A DNA stretch of 64,000 nucleotides from Cytobacillus oceanisediminis (GCF_003182355.1 NZ_QGTW01000018.1:20659-84658), one strand, 5' to 3'. Numbered from the stretch's first letter, positions 42,587-50,704 are shown. The notes: generated by a model from the sequence alone, not told the origin. Numbers and translations are program-made.

Positions 42587-42771
42587 AAAAGCGCGGAACC
42601 GGAAAAATATTTGCGATAACAGCAGCAGGAAGAAATTATTAAAATCATGCCGGGATCTTTCTGTCCTATATGCTGTTTTATTTTTTCCAATGGCCATTTA
42701 TTCATGTATTGTAATCGGGAAATTTTCCCGGCAAATATTTAAGTCATCAGACAACTTACATCTCAGACAAA

Positions 42772-42800
42772 AGAATAGCATTTCAGATACATTTAGACAA
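42772..42800 (-). promoter_or_regulatory. Sigma-A promoter of ptsHI
   Basis: On the minus strand TTGTCT, 17 bases, TATTCT. Best promoter match in the 42511-42909 gap. Confidence 0.6.
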
Positions 42801-42842
42801 TGAAAAAACCTTAATTTTTCGGGTTTGTTCACACTTTTTTCA

Positions 42843-42856
42843 GTTAAACGCTTTCA
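42843..42856 (-). promoter_or_regulatory. cre-like site upstream of the ptsHI promoter
   Basis: TGAAAGCGTTTAAC matches the CcpA operator consensus TGWNANCGNTNWCA except for the last two bases. It is centred about 84 bases upstream of the predicted start of transcription, a position used for CcpA activation rather than repression. Confidence 0.4.
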
Positions 42857-42909
42857 TTTTCCAATCATTTCTTGTCTTTTAGCTCATACCAGTAAATGTT
42901 AGTTCCTAT

Positions 42910-43212
42910 TCAGTTTCTTTTCCTTATAACGGGATGATACTTATTCCGCTTTCGCAACGTTTTCGCTTTTTCTTTATAGTGCAAAATATTGTAGCTAATT
43001 CTCATTTTTGAAATGGTGCCTTTCAGGGCTGTTGCATGATCTTCTTCTTTGCCGGTATAAATATTAACAAGGTCCGCAACCGAGCGTGCCAGCATTTCGA
43101 TTACGTTCTTTAAGTCTTCCGGGTTATAAGCAATATTGTCTTCCATTAATTTCTCCAAAATATCATCCGATAGGCATTTCACTCTGTTCGCTCTTTCTTT
43201 TTCCAAATTCAT
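42910..43212 (-). CDS. Hypothetical helical protein (100 aa)
   Basis: A charged, mostly helical cytosolic protein: MNLEKERANRVKCLSDDILE at the start and a strongly basic tail (KEKAKTLRKRNKYHPVIRKRN region). The high density of Arg/Lys at the C-terminus could bind nucleic acid. No family recognised. GGCGGG upstream of the ATG is a weak ribosome binding site. Stands alone between ptsH and fetB. Confidence 0.6.
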   Translation of the reverse strand: MNLEKERANRVKCLSDDILEKLMEDNIAYNPEDLKNVIEMLARSVADLVNIYTGKEEDHATALKGTISKMRISYNILHYKEKAKTLRKRNKYHPVIRKRN

Positions 43213-43302
43213 TTTTTATCCCGCCTTTATTTATTGATGCTTAAAATATATGCGGGGGAAAAGAGTGAAATGCTGCAAGTGAGGGGATCCACCCCTTTAA
43301 TG

Positions 43303-44097
43303 TTATTTTCCTTCAGGCAAAAATTGTGCATCTTGATTAAAGAAGGTTTTATAAGCCAAAAGAATAAAAATAATCACAGATAATCCTACACTTCCAAGAA
43401 TGCCAAGCAAGATGACAATTTGATATTCAATCGCCAATAACGGGCTCACCCCAGAAAGGATTTGCCCCGTCATCATTCCCGGCAAAAAGATAATGCCCAT
43501 CCCAAGCATGTTATTGATTGTCGGCAAAATAGCCGAATCAAAGGCATGGTCAACATATGGCTTAACCGCTGCTTTTGGATCAGCACCAAGCATTAATGCA
43601 CCTTCAATCATATCTCTTTGTCTTTTAAGTGATTGCAGAAGTTCCTTTACACTCAGTGTAATCCCGGTCATCGAATTTCCGATGACCATCCCGGCAATTG
43701 GAATAAAGTAACGGGGTTCATACCACGGTTTAAAATTAATAACGACAAAATTAAAAAAGAGCAGGCAAAAAAATGTACCTGTAACCATGGAAATGGCGAT
43801 TGTTTTTTTCAAGCTTCCTGGAAGCGGCATACCTGCCTGCTTAAAAACGGTATAGATTGCAAAGCTCTCCATAATAATGATAACAGCCAAGGTTAATGCC
43901 GGATATGAAAATTCGAATAAATAGGTTAGAACATAGCCTGCAATCACAAGCTGCAGCGTCATTCTGAAGGTAGCAATCATGAGTTTTTTTTCACGTGCAA
44001 TCCCTCTCATTCTAAAAATAAAAATGAGCAAAAGGACGAAGACATAAGCTGATATAAGCCTCCAAAATTCTATATCTATGATTCCGCTGTTCTCCAT
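43303..44097 (-). CDS. fetB: FetB-type ABC exporter permease (UPF0014)
   Basis: A 264-residue membrane protein with six to seven helices. Conserved blocks IPIAGMVIGNSMTGITL (about 135-151), RDMIEGALMLGA (about 163-174) and PGMMTGQILSGVSP (about 207-220) are typical of the YbbM/FetB family. In E. coli FetAB exports iron and aids resistance to oxidative stress; metal export is the likely role here. It follows fetA by 16 bp on the same strand. Confidence 0.88.
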   Translation of the reverse strand: MENSGIIDIEFWRLISAYVFVLLLIFIFRMRGIAREKKLMIATFRMTLQLVIAGYVLTYLFEFSYPALTLAVIIIMESFAIYTVFKQAGMPLPGSLKKTIAISMVTGTFFCLLFFNFVVINFKPWYEPRYFIPIAGMVIGNSMTGITLSVKELLQSLKRQRDMIEGALMLGADPKAAVKPYVDHAFDSAILPTINNMLGMGIIFLPGMMTGQILSGVSPLLAIEYQIVILLGILGSVGLSVIIFILLAYKTFFNQDAQFLPEGK

Positions 44098-44113
44098 AGC
44101 TGCCCCCCCTGGT

Positions 44114-44761
44114 TTAAAATTTCACCTTCTCCTGCAGCTTGAGCAAATCAATCCTTTCCTCCCCAAAATGATCGATTGCTTTCTTTGAATGAGTAATCAT
44201 AATAATAGAAGCCTGCTTTTTTTTGGCTTCGGTTATGAAGTTACCCAAAACCTTTAATTCTGTTTTTTCATCCAATGCGGAAGTAGGCTCATCCAGCAGA
44301 TAAACCTCAGCTTCCATCAGTAGAACCCTTGCCAATGCCAATCGCTGCTTCTCCCCGCCTGAAAGATTGCCGGAATCTTCATTCAGTTCCTTTTCGAGTT
44401 GCATTTTATGTATAGCCTGCTCAAGAGCCTTATCCTCCACTGGGTCTTTCTCCGCCAGCTTAAATCCAATATGCAGGTTTTCTTTGATCGTGCCGGGAAA
44501 AATTAAAGGAGTTTGCGAAAGCATGATTACCTTTCTTCTAAGCTGGATGGAATCTGTATCTTCCAATGAGGTACCTTTATAATATATCTCACCTGTATCC
44601 GGGGAAAGCATCTTGTTCATCATTTTTAGCAATGTGGTTTTTCCTGCACCGCTTTCTCCCATAATACATGTAACCTTCCCTGCCTTAATCTCAATGGAAG
44701 ATACGTTAAGAATGTCTTTATAGCGAAGGTTCCTTATTGCAAATAAAGAAATTCTATTCAT
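44114..44761 (-). CDS. fetA: FetA-type ABC ATPase
   Basis: A 215-residue ATP-binding subunit for the adjacent permease. Walker A GESGAGKTT is near residues 37-45, the Q-loop MLSQTP near 81, signature LSGGEKQR near 136-143, and Walker B VYLLDEPTSALD near 155-166. ATG 44761 (MNRISLFAIRN) is chosen since AAGGAG lies six bases upstream; the frame is open for another 33 codons without a ribosome binding site. Together with FetB it would form a metal exporter. Confidence 0.87.
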   Translation of the reverse strand: MNRISLFAIRNLRYKDILNVSSIEIKAGKVTCIMGESGAGKTTLLKMMNKMLSPDTGEIYYKGTSLEDTDSIQLRRKVIMLSQTPLIFPGTIKENLHIGFKLAEKDPVEDKALEQAIHKMQLEKELNEDSGNLSGGEKQRLALARVLLMEAEVYLLDEPTSALDEKTELKVLGNFITEAKKKQASIIMITHSKKAIDHFGEERIDLLKLQEKVKF

Positions 44762-44954
44762 AGACATCTCCTTTTCCTCACCCTTTACCCAGTATGATAT
44801 CCACTTAATCACAAAAGCTATGTGCCATTTCCTATCAAAAGAAAAGCAAATCCTTCCCATGTGGAATAAGACTTTACTTCATGCTATTTTTTAAATATTT
44901 TTTTAGTGAAGCTGCTTTTTTGTTTGGCACGCTCCTCTTGAACAATTTTTTTCT

Positions 44955-45238
44955 TTATTTCTTTGAGTTCTTTTTCTCGACTTCCTGCTTAAACTCATTA
45001 AAATTGCCGTGATCTTCAGAAGTGCTGTAACGGACCTTCTCATAAACAATTATTATCCTGTCACAGTCCTTTAACCCTATTCGCCCCATCCAATCAGATA
45101 AGCTTTCAAACTCATACCGGCCAACCTGAAGCTTCGCCGCAAATTTCTCCAAATGATTGTTTTTAGAATGCCAAAAAATAGTGTTTTAAAAAGATTCATT
45201 CCAGAAGCAATCAATACACCGGCTGCTCCGATTTCCAT
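44955..45238 (-). pseudogene. Frameshifted small membrane-anchored protein
   Basis: A good start (ATG 45238 with AAGGGGG at six bases) opens a frame coding a hydrophobic N-terminus (MEIGAAGVLIASGMNLFKTL). It runs into a different, unrelated-looking end at 53 codons. The downstream frame (44955-45152) codes a well-formed globular tail (KLQVGRYEFESLSDWMGRIG and onward) but lacks a start with ribosome binding site. Shifting one base within the A6/T6 tract at 45173-45178 joins the two into one protein of about 90 residues. Either a real frameshift mutation, a sequencing error or slippage. Family not recognised. Confidence 0.6.
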
Positions 45239-45376
45239 TTTTGTCCCCCTTGTAATCTAGCTTTATTAATAGCTCAAAAGCTATTTTTAATTGCATTTTT
45301 TCTCTCAAGTGGTATGATTTTACTAAATAATTACTCCCATTACAATAATTACATATTTAGAAACACGGTGATACTA

Positions 45377-45760
45377 ATGAGATATAAAAGGGAAGAAGCC
45401 TTCCGGTTTCAATTTCAGACTCCGCTGGAAGCTGAAGTAAAAATTATCCATATGAATGGAAAGAAGCAAGAAACCCCTAGCTTTCCTGCAGCCATTATGG
45501 ATATCAGCCCAAACGGAACCAAGTTTAAATCTCCTATGGACATTTCCATTGATGAAAACCAATACCTTATGGAAATTAGTTTCAACTTAGATGCAAAATC
45601 AATCAGAATGCTTGGTGAACCAATCTGGAAAAAGTCTGTCGGCTCCAAATCTATTTATGGCTTTAACGGCCTTGAAGATGAACAAACCCGCAGTGAAATT
45701 ATCCATACATTGAAAGAATACTCAAAAAAATTATACTATAATTTAAATACGAAACAGTAA
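45377..45760 (+). CDS. PilZ-domain protein
   Basis: A 127-residue cytosolic protein consisting of a single PilZ domain, a c-di-GMP receptor fold. The N-terminal Arg cluster YKREEAFRF (residues 3-11) and the later MDISPNGTKF (DxSxxG, about 42-51) are the two parts of the ligand motif, although the first is not the strict RxxxR. GGTGAT lies ahead of ATG 45377; the frame is open 21 codons further upstream. With YkuI at 24 kb, it suggests c-di-GMP signalling in this organism. A C12 tract starts four bases after the stop. Confidence 0.75.
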   Translation: MRYKREEAFRFQFQTPLEAEVKIIHMNGKKQETPSFPAAIMDISPNGTKFKSPMDISIDENQYLMEISFNLDAKSIRMLGEPIWKKSVGSKSIYGFNGLEDEQTRSEIIHTLKEYSKKLYYNLNTKQ

Positions 45761-45764
45761 AAAG

Positions 45765-45776
45765 CCCCCCCCCCCC
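45765..45776. repeat. Poly-C tract (12 C)
   Basis: Twelve consecutive C immediately after the PilZ gene, in an otherwise A/T-rich genome. It is a slippage-prone tract or may reflect uncertain base calling. Confidence 0.9.
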
Positions 45777-45800
45777 GGACTGAATATCTCCTAAAACAAA

Positions 45801-45983
45801 GGCTCTGTTATATTTGCCTGTTGATTTCCGCTCCAGGGACTCAGCGAACCGCGCTCGGTCCAGGAGCTCCTAGGCGCATTCGCGCCTTTGTGGTCTCCCT
45901 TCGACTCGCTCTTCCCGCTGGAGTCCCGCGTCTTCCACCCAATCAACAGGGTAGCAAAAACAACAATAAGCTTTAACACAGAG
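45801..45983 (+). repeat. Dispersed repeat family I, copy C (short form)
   Basis: GGCTCTGTTATATTTGCCTG at the left, TGATTTCCGCTCCAGGGAC, core, CAATCAACAGGGTAGC, and AAGCTTTAACACAGAG at the right. Same short layout as copy B. Confidence 0.85.
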
Positions 45984-45987
45984 AACA

Positions 45988-46027
45988 AAAAATACGCCCG
46001 GCTTATCCGCCCGGGCATATTTTTTTC
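45988..46027. terminator. Bidirectional terminator
   Basis: AATACGCCCGG and CCGGGCATATT with one mismatch and a 7-base loop, flanked by A and T runs. Confidence 0.8.
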
Positions 46028-46059
46028 TTCTATGCAGCTTTTATATTCTTCAGGATGTT

Positions 46060-46400
46060 CTAAACAAATATGAAGATTCCAACAGACGTAATTATAGGTC
46101 CAATAGCAGTTCCCGGCAGAAATGCATTATTCTCTGTTACAAGTACCATTGCAAGTGAAAGAATCATAATTGGAAGCCCGATATTGTGGAGCCAAAAATG
46201 CCATTTCCCTGCATTCTTTTCAGCCAAAGACGGAAACAAATAATAAAGAATCCCTGAAGAGTCAGAGATGTCCAGCCAAGTAAATTAATATGGACATGGA
46301 AAGGCGCTAATAAATATGAATGAGTACTCGACATATAATACCCCAGCATGACACCAGCCGCGAAATACACAGTTGAAATCTTAATCATTGTAATTCCCAT
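46060..46400 (-). pseudogene. Frameshifted heme-copper-oxidase-like small membrane protein
   Basis: ATG 46400 (MGITMIKISTVYFAAGVMLG) opens a frame with HVHINLLGWTSLTL, in which the His pair and LLGW resemble the small cytochrome-c-oxidase subunit I-like proteins of Bacillus. After about 46255 the expected continuation GILYYLFPSLAEKNAGKWHF (and LHNIGLP onward) is in another frame, ending at TAG 46060. Restoring one missing base near CTCTTCAGG gives one continuous four-helix protein of about 113 residues. Hence a frameshift mutation or a sequence error. A hydrophobic haem- or quinone-related membrane protein would be expected if intact. Confidence 0.75.
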
Positions 46401-46586
46401 AAGGTCCCCACCCACATTTAAATGCTCTAAAGCAATAAAAGAATATGAGTAAAAAGAACCATTTTGAACAGGGCGCTTGTTACTATTTTCATCCTATTAA
46501 TATTTATTCACGTTATCTTTACACCAGATTTATAGCCTCTTAAAAAAGTTTGTTTACTCTTGTTAAAAAAGGCAGGAGGAGAGCAG

Positions 46587-46664
46587 ATGTTTTTTCAAAT
46601 ATTTTTATGCATTCTTTTTATTGGCGCGGTTTTTCTGCTAAATATTGTCTTGCTGCGCAAGTAA
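46587..46664 (+). CDS. Single-helix membrane peptide (25 aa)
   Basis: GGAGGAGAG lies seven bases before the ATG; the 25 residues form one hydrophobic transmembrane helix with a short LRK tail. The strong ribosome binding site and compact design suggest a real small membrane protein, of unknown role. The rest of 46401-46586 shows no gene. Confidence 0.5.
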   Translation: MFFQIFLCILFIGAVFLLNIVLLRK

Positions 46665-46669
46665 CCTGC

Positions 46670-47413
46670 TCAATGTTCATAAATCATTTTTTTCGTCATT
46701 CCCCCATCGACCGTGAAATTTTCTCCTGTTATAAAATCATTTTCTGGATCAGCCAGAAATAGACAGGTTCTGGCTATGTCTGCAGGCTTCCCTACTCTAT
46801 TGGCTGGATGCTGCTTATGGTCAATCTCCCTAAGCCCTTCATAATCCTCTGTTTCAATCCATCCGGGGCTAATGCAGTTTACGCGGATTCCTTTTTCTGC
46901 AAGCGTTCTTGCCAAAGCATGGGTAATCGCTAATATTCCACCTTTTGATGCAGAATAGGCTTCTGTATTGCTTTCTGACATCTCTGCTCTTGTGGAAGAA
47001 ATATTGATTATGCATGAGCCGGCTTTCATTGTTTTTGCTGCTTCCCTGGTGGACAGAAAGACGCTTCTAAGGTTTGTATTGATTACTTCATCCCAAATCT
47101 CTACTGTCATATCAAAAAAAGAATAAAACTTCGAAATTCCAGCATTATTTATCAGGACATCAATTGAACCAAAAGCTTCACGCGATTTAGCCATCAACCT
47201 GGTTATTTCGGTTTCATCTTTTACATCAGCTTTAATGAATAGGCTGGAATACCCCTGCTGTTTCAAACTTGCCTCAAGCTGTTTCCCTTTCTCTTCATTG
47301 ATATCTGCGATAACGACATTCGCCTCTTTAACAGCGAAGCCTTCGGCAATCCCTTTGCCGATTCCATTTGCAGCCCCAGTCACAATGACGGTTTTCCCTT
47401 TAAAATTGCTCAT
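46670..47413 (-). CDS. SDR-family oxidoreductase
   Basis: A classical short-chain dehydrogenase/reductase (247 aa). Cofactor motif TGAANGIG at residues 12-19, NNAG near 88-91, catalytic Ser (NISSTR) near 139 and YSASKGG (about 152-158), with CISPGWIETEDY after it. NAD(P)-dependent oxidation or reduction of a small alcohol or ketone; the substrate is unknown. Similar to glucose-dehydrogenase/3-oxoacyl reductase-like SDRs. Single gene. Confidence 0.88.
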   Translation of the reverse strand: MSNFKGKTVIVTGAANGIGKGIAEGFAVKEANVVIADINEEKGKQLEASLKQQGYSSLFIKADVKDETEITRLMAKSREAFGSIDVLINNAGISKFYSFFDMTVEIWDEVINTNLRSVFLSTREAAKTMKAGSCIINISSTRAEMSESNTEAYSASKGGILAITHALARTLAEKGIRVNCISPGWIETEDYEGLREIDHKQHPANRVGKPADIARTCLFLADPENDFITGENFTVDGGMTKKMIYEH

Positions 47414-47500
47414 ATCGCCACTTTCCCTTCATGTTCATTTATATTGCTTTTATACCCAAAACTAATAACCCTCTATTCCCTTATCAATGCAGGTATAAAT

Positions 47501-47533
47501 AAAAGGCACTTGAGATGCTCAAGTGCCTTTTCA
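47501..47533 (-). terminator. Terminator of the ykvT-type gene
   Basis: AAAAGGCACTTGA, 5-base loop, TCAAGTGCCTTTT: a 13-bp stem; the minus-strand side ends in TTTTATTTATACC. Confidence 0.9.
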
Positions 47534-47542
47534 GTAAAATTT

Positions 47543-48133
47543 TTATTTAGCAAACCTATGCTTGCCAATAACAGTCGTTACTTCTCGGGATAAAATCCAT
47601 TTGCTTGTACTTGTTTGCGGATTGTAAAAGAATAAGGATCCTTTTCCTTTCCCTCTGAAAGCGAGCGCCTCATTCACAGCTTTCATGGCTTCACTGTTAG
47701 CTGGGCGGTTGATTTCTCCATTAGCTACCGGCGTAAAAGCATAATAGCCATTTGAAATCTGGTAGATTACTTCTTTAATAGAGTCAGGAAAGTCAGGTGA
47801 ATCCACTCTGTTTAATACCACTGTTGCAACAGCAACCTTGCCTGCATACGGCTCTCCTTTTGCTTCAGCATGCACAAGCTGTGCCAGCAGATTCTTTTCA
47901 GCCTGTGTGATTGTAGCCGGAAGCTTAATAGACTGGCCCGGATAAATCAAATGGGAATTCAGATTGTTAAGCATCAGTACTTCAGAAATTGGCACACCAT
48001 ATTGGGTGCTGATTTTCCATAAAGTATCTCCTTTATTTACGTTATGTATACTTGCAAAAGCCTCTCCCTGGAATGCAAATAGACTTGCGCCCACCAACAA
48101 TGCAGCGGCCGCTTTTTTTAACTGTTTCTTCAT
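47543..48133 (-). CDS. ykvT: Cell-wall hydrolase YkvT (LysM + SleB-like domain)
   Basis: A secreted peptidoglycan hydrolase (196 aa). Signal peptide with AFA cleavage near 25-28, one LysM motif (about 29-72; HNVNKGDTLWKISTQYG), and a C-terminal Hydrolase_2/SleB-like domain (about 85-195) with AEAKGEPYAGKVAVATVVLNR, whose Glu is the likely catalytic residue, and YYAFTPVANG. Such enzymes are N-acetylmuramoyl hydrolases or lytic transglycosylases of the vegetative or spore wall. GGAGG precedes the ATG. In B. subtilis ykvT lies next to ykvS, as here. Confidence 0.9.
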   Translation of the reverse strand: MKKQLKKAAAALLVGASLFAFQGEAFASIHNVNKGDTLWKISTQYGVPISEVLMLNNLNSHLIYPGQSIKLPATITQAEKNLLAQLVHAEAKGEPYAGKVAVATVVLNRVDSPDFPDSIKEVIYQISNGYYAFTPVANGEINRPANSEAMKAVNEALAFRGKGKGSLFFYNPQTSTSKWILSREVTTVIGKHRFAK

Positions 48134-48282
48134 ATATACTCCTCCTGATAGAATTCTATACTATCAGGCTACCAGCAAGAGAATCCTATATCACCAGGTA
48201 ATTAATGGTCCAGTTTGCAGAACCTTCAAACATCTGGTTAAATATATTCACTTCCCGTTTTAAAATACAGCTAAACATAAAG

Positions 48283-48477
48283 TTAACTGCGAGGAGATTC
48301 TAAATAATGGTATATTGCATGGCCGCCTCTTTGGGCTATTCCACGGAAATGCTTGAAATCCTCGCGCTTTACAAGCACACTCCGAAATGGCAGAAAATCC
48401 TCTTTGGAAACGTAGTACTCTGAAATGATTCCTTCTTTTAATTGATCTAAAACTTCCTGTATATGTTCCTCTTTCAT
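48283..48477 (-). CDS. Hypothetical small protein (64 aa)
   Basis: AAGGAG precedes the ATG. The acidic-basic product starts with a helix (KEEHIQEVLDQLKEGIISEY) and ends with HFRGIAQRGGHAIYHYLES. It looks like a conserved small cytosolic protein of Bacillaceae, but I cannot name it. Confidence 0.6.
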   Translation of the reverse strand: MKEEHIQEVLDQLKEGIISEYYVSKEDFLPFRSVLVKREDFKHFRGIAQRGGHAIYHYLESPRS

Positions 48478-48550
48478 GACATTAACTCCTTCTTTCTATT
48501 CCTACTTTTATATCATATATAAGTTGCTTTCATTTTTAAAGGGAGGAACC

Positions 48551-48583
48551 ATGATAACTCGATTAACGACTACCTTTTTCTGA
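48551..48583 (+). CDS. Ten-codon mini-frame with strong ribosome binding site
   Basis: AAAGGGAGG lies 4 bases before ATG; the peptide MITRLTTTFF contains four Thr. It could be a leader peptide or chance. An extended -10 (TGGTATAAT, 48620-48628) follows it. The rest of 48478-48768 has no gene. Confidence 0.25.
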   Translation: MITRLTTTFF

Positions 48584-48768
48584 ATATTTAATAATTTTAA
48601 TGTAAAAAAATTATTTATCTGGTATAATATTACCAACCTGATACCTGAATTTTTTTATTTCAGAAAATAATAAACCAAATAAATTCAAAATTCTTTACGC
48701 TTTTTACGATATAGTGCAAACTGTTATTAAACAGCTAAAGAAATTGACAAAAAAAGGAGAGATGATTT

Positions 48769-48957
48769 TTGAAGAAAGCAGAGGTTGGCAATATTATTGA
48801 ATTTCGTGATGGATTACAGGGAATTGTGGAGAAAGTAAATGAAAATTCCGTAATAGTAGACTTAACTTATATGGACAACTACCGTGATCTCGAATTAGAT
48901 CAAAGAACGGTTGTAAATCATAAAAACTATAGAGTAGTAAAGGAATCTGCAGTATAA
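48769..48957 (+). CDS. ykvS: YkvS-family small protein
   Basis: A 62-residue all-beta protein resembling a KOW/SH3-like fold (KKAEVGNIIEFRDGLQGIVE at the start, then NSVIVDLTYM). It matches the B. subtilis YkvS family, which is named DUF2187 and whose function is unknown. TTG start with AAAGGAGAG upstream. Adjacent to ykvT as in B. subtilis, apart from small insertions. Confidence 0.85.
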   Translation: MKKAEVGNIIEFRDGLQGIVEKVNENSVIVDLTYMDNYRDLELDQRTVVNHKNYRVVKESAV

Positions 48958-49000
48958 AAACAAAAAATGAAAGCGCATTCTTTGAGAAGCGCATACAAAA

Positions 49001-49029
49001 AAAAGCAGCTGGCTTTGCTGCTTTTTTAT
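49001..49029. terminator. Bidirectional terminator after ykvS
   Basis: AAAAGCAGC, 7-base loop, GCTGCTTTT, then TTTATT; it also ends the minus-strand gene beyond. Confidence 0.88.
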
Positions 49030-49677
49030 TTTTGCATTGAATCTGATTCAAGTATGTGTATTCCTTTTACCTCTTTTTGGGCAAGAGAAGTCATCACCTT
49101 GGCTACCTTCTGAGCTTTAATTGGTTTATATTTCAGCATTTTCCCCCTTAGGAGAGGATTCAGGGGTTTAAAAAGCCACTCTGCCATTTTTTCACCAAAA
49201 CGAAATTCTTCCCGGTCACCTATTAATAAAGAAGGCCTGAATATGTATATTGAGGGGATAGGCAATGATTTAATGTCTTCCTCCAGGTTTCCCTTTACCC
49301 TATTGTAGAAAAAGGGAGAATCCTTATCGGCTTCCATTGCTGAAACAAGAAAGAATTTCTTCCCCCCTTCCCTGGCAGTCAATTGTGCTGCTGACAGGGG
49401 ATACTCATAATCCACTCTTTGGAAAGCTTCTTTACTGCCGGCTTTCTTTCTGGTAGTGCCGAGACACCAAAATACATCTTTGTCTTTAAATTCATTGAAA
49501 TGATCCTCCATTCTGTTAAAGTCAATGATTTTTGTTTTAAACTCCCGGATGATCATGATCTGTTTTTCTTCTTGCCAGCAGTATTATTTCCTTATATTGC
49601 CCGTTTTCAATTAACTCATTGACAAGATGTGAGCCAATGAGTCCAGTGGCGCCCAGTATCAATGCTTTCTTTTCCAT
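49026..49677 (-). pseudogene. Frameshifted NAD(P)-binding oxidoreductase
   Basis: ATG 49677 with GAGGGA upstream opens a Rossmann N-terminus (MEKKALILGATGLIGSHLVN) that ends early at a TAA after about 46 codons. A second frame, 49026-49556, carries the rest of an NAD(P)H-binding family protein (VFWCLGTTRKKAG, FFLVSAMEADKDSPFFYNRVKG, YIFRPSLLIGDR) but has no ribosome binding site or Rossmann motif. A one-base change near 49545-49570 would join them into about 216 residues, the family's length. Either inactivated or a sequence error. Intact relatives are atypical SDR / YhfK-like oxidoreductases. Confidence 0.8.
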
Positions 49678-49759
49678 ATTGTTCCCTCTGTTACTTTCAA
49701 TATTATCAGGGTGCAGCCTGACAGTTCTACTACTAAGAGGCGGAACCTCAAATCGTCAA

Positions 49760-49784
49760 AAGCCCCCAATACCGGGAGGCTTTG
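49760..49784 (-). terminator. Terminator of the 36-aa gene
   Basis: AAAGCC and GGCTTT with an inner CCC/GGG stem; T run is weak on the minus strand (TTTTGACG). Confidence 0.55.
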
Positions 49785-49789
49785 AATGA

Positions 49790-49900
49790 CTATTCCTTTT
49801 CCCCTGAAAGTTCTTTCAATGACTTCACTTTTCCATGCGGATGCTGATCCTGTTTCCTCACAGTCCAGGCACGCTCTTTCTCTCTTTTAGATTTCGTCAT
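49790..49900 (-). CDS. Small basic protein (36 aa), DUF6254-like
   Basis: A short frame MTKSKREKERAWTVRKQDQ then HPHGKVKSLKELSGEKE. The combination RKQDQHPHGKVKSL resembles the small DUF6254 family of Bacillaceae as I recall it; no function is known. The upstream purine run GGGGGTAAC lies before the ATG. The protein is fully hydrophilic. Confidence 0.6.
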   Translation of the reverse strand: MTKSKREKERAWTVRKQDQHPHGKVKSLKELSGEKE

Positions 49901-50048
49901 TTTGTGTTACCCCCTTTCTCATAACCATAGGATAAGCATTTCAAGTTCATTTTATATTTACATGTTCAAAGAAATCATTTCCTTACTTTTTATTAATTTT
50001 TTTTGTTAAAATAAGGTTTGGCTATTTTTTTTGAAAGGGGTTATAACA

Positions 50049-50660
50049 TTGAAAAATATTGCCGCAGATGTTCGTTTTATAGGCGGGTTGTTTATAGCGC
50101 ATCTGCTTATGTATTTTACATTTCAGGATAAATCTATATTTTGGTATATATTTTCTGCTGCCCTTTTATTTCTTATCAGCTTTTCGATTATAATGGAAGA
50201 AGTGGAAGATAAGGTTTCATTTGGAACTTTTATTGCATATGGAGCGCTTTCAGGTGTTCTTTTGTATGGGGTTTTTTGGCTTGGTTACAGCTTAATTGAT
50301 TTGCTAAATTTGCCATTTTTAAATCAGGTTGACAAGCTCTATGGACGTTTTTCACCTTCACTTCTTTGGCATTATATTGTGCTGATATTGATCATTATTC
50401 CCGGTGAGGAAATTTTTTGGAGGGGATTTGTACAAAAAAGATTAATGAAACATGCGAATGTTACACTCTCAATTGTTCTTTCCTCTATCCTCTATGCTTC
50501 CGTCCATTTATATTCGGGCTATTGGATGCTCGCTTTCGCCGCGTTCATTGCAGGTCTATTTTGGGGATGGCTATATGCCTGGAAGAGAAGCATTCCGCTT
50601 GTGATTGTATCCCATCTTATTTTTGACTTATTTATGTTTGTAATTTTGCCATTTAAATAA
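50049..50660 (+). CDS. CPBP-family intramembrane metalloprotease
   Basis: A 203-residue membrane protein with six to seven helices and the Abi/CPBP motifs: PGEEIFWRGF (EExxxR; about residues 118-127), a His in SVHLYSG (about 156) and a final SHLIFDLF (about 190-197). Such proteins are glutamate-type intramembrane endopeptidases related to Rce1; in bacteria some give bacteriocin immunity or process signals. TTG 50049 is chosen since AAAGGGG lies eight bases upstream. Single gene with a terminator. Confidence 0.87.
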   Translation: MKNIAADVRFIGGLFIAHLLMYFTFQDKSIFWYIFSAALLFLISFSIIMEEVEDKVSFGTFIAYGALSGVLLYGVFWLGYSLIDLLNLPFLNQVDKLYGRFSPSLLWHYIVLILIIIPGEEIFWRGFVQKRLMKHANVTLSIVLSSILYASVHLYSGYWMLAFAAFIAGLFWGWLYAWKRSIPLVIVSHLIFDLFMFVILPFK

Positions 50661-50677
50661 ATATATTTCTCTTTTGG

Positions 50678-50704
50678 ACAACCCATTTAGCGGGTTGTTT
50701 TTTA
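50678..50704 (+). terminator. Terminator of the CPBP gene
   Basis: ACAACCC, 7-base loop, GGGTTGT, then TTTTTT. Confidence 0.9.

Noticed and set aside
45200..46060. CRISPR-like array suggested by repeats and homopolymers
   Set aside because: No regularly spaced identical repeats of 25-40 bp and no cas genes; the repeats are single copies of family I.
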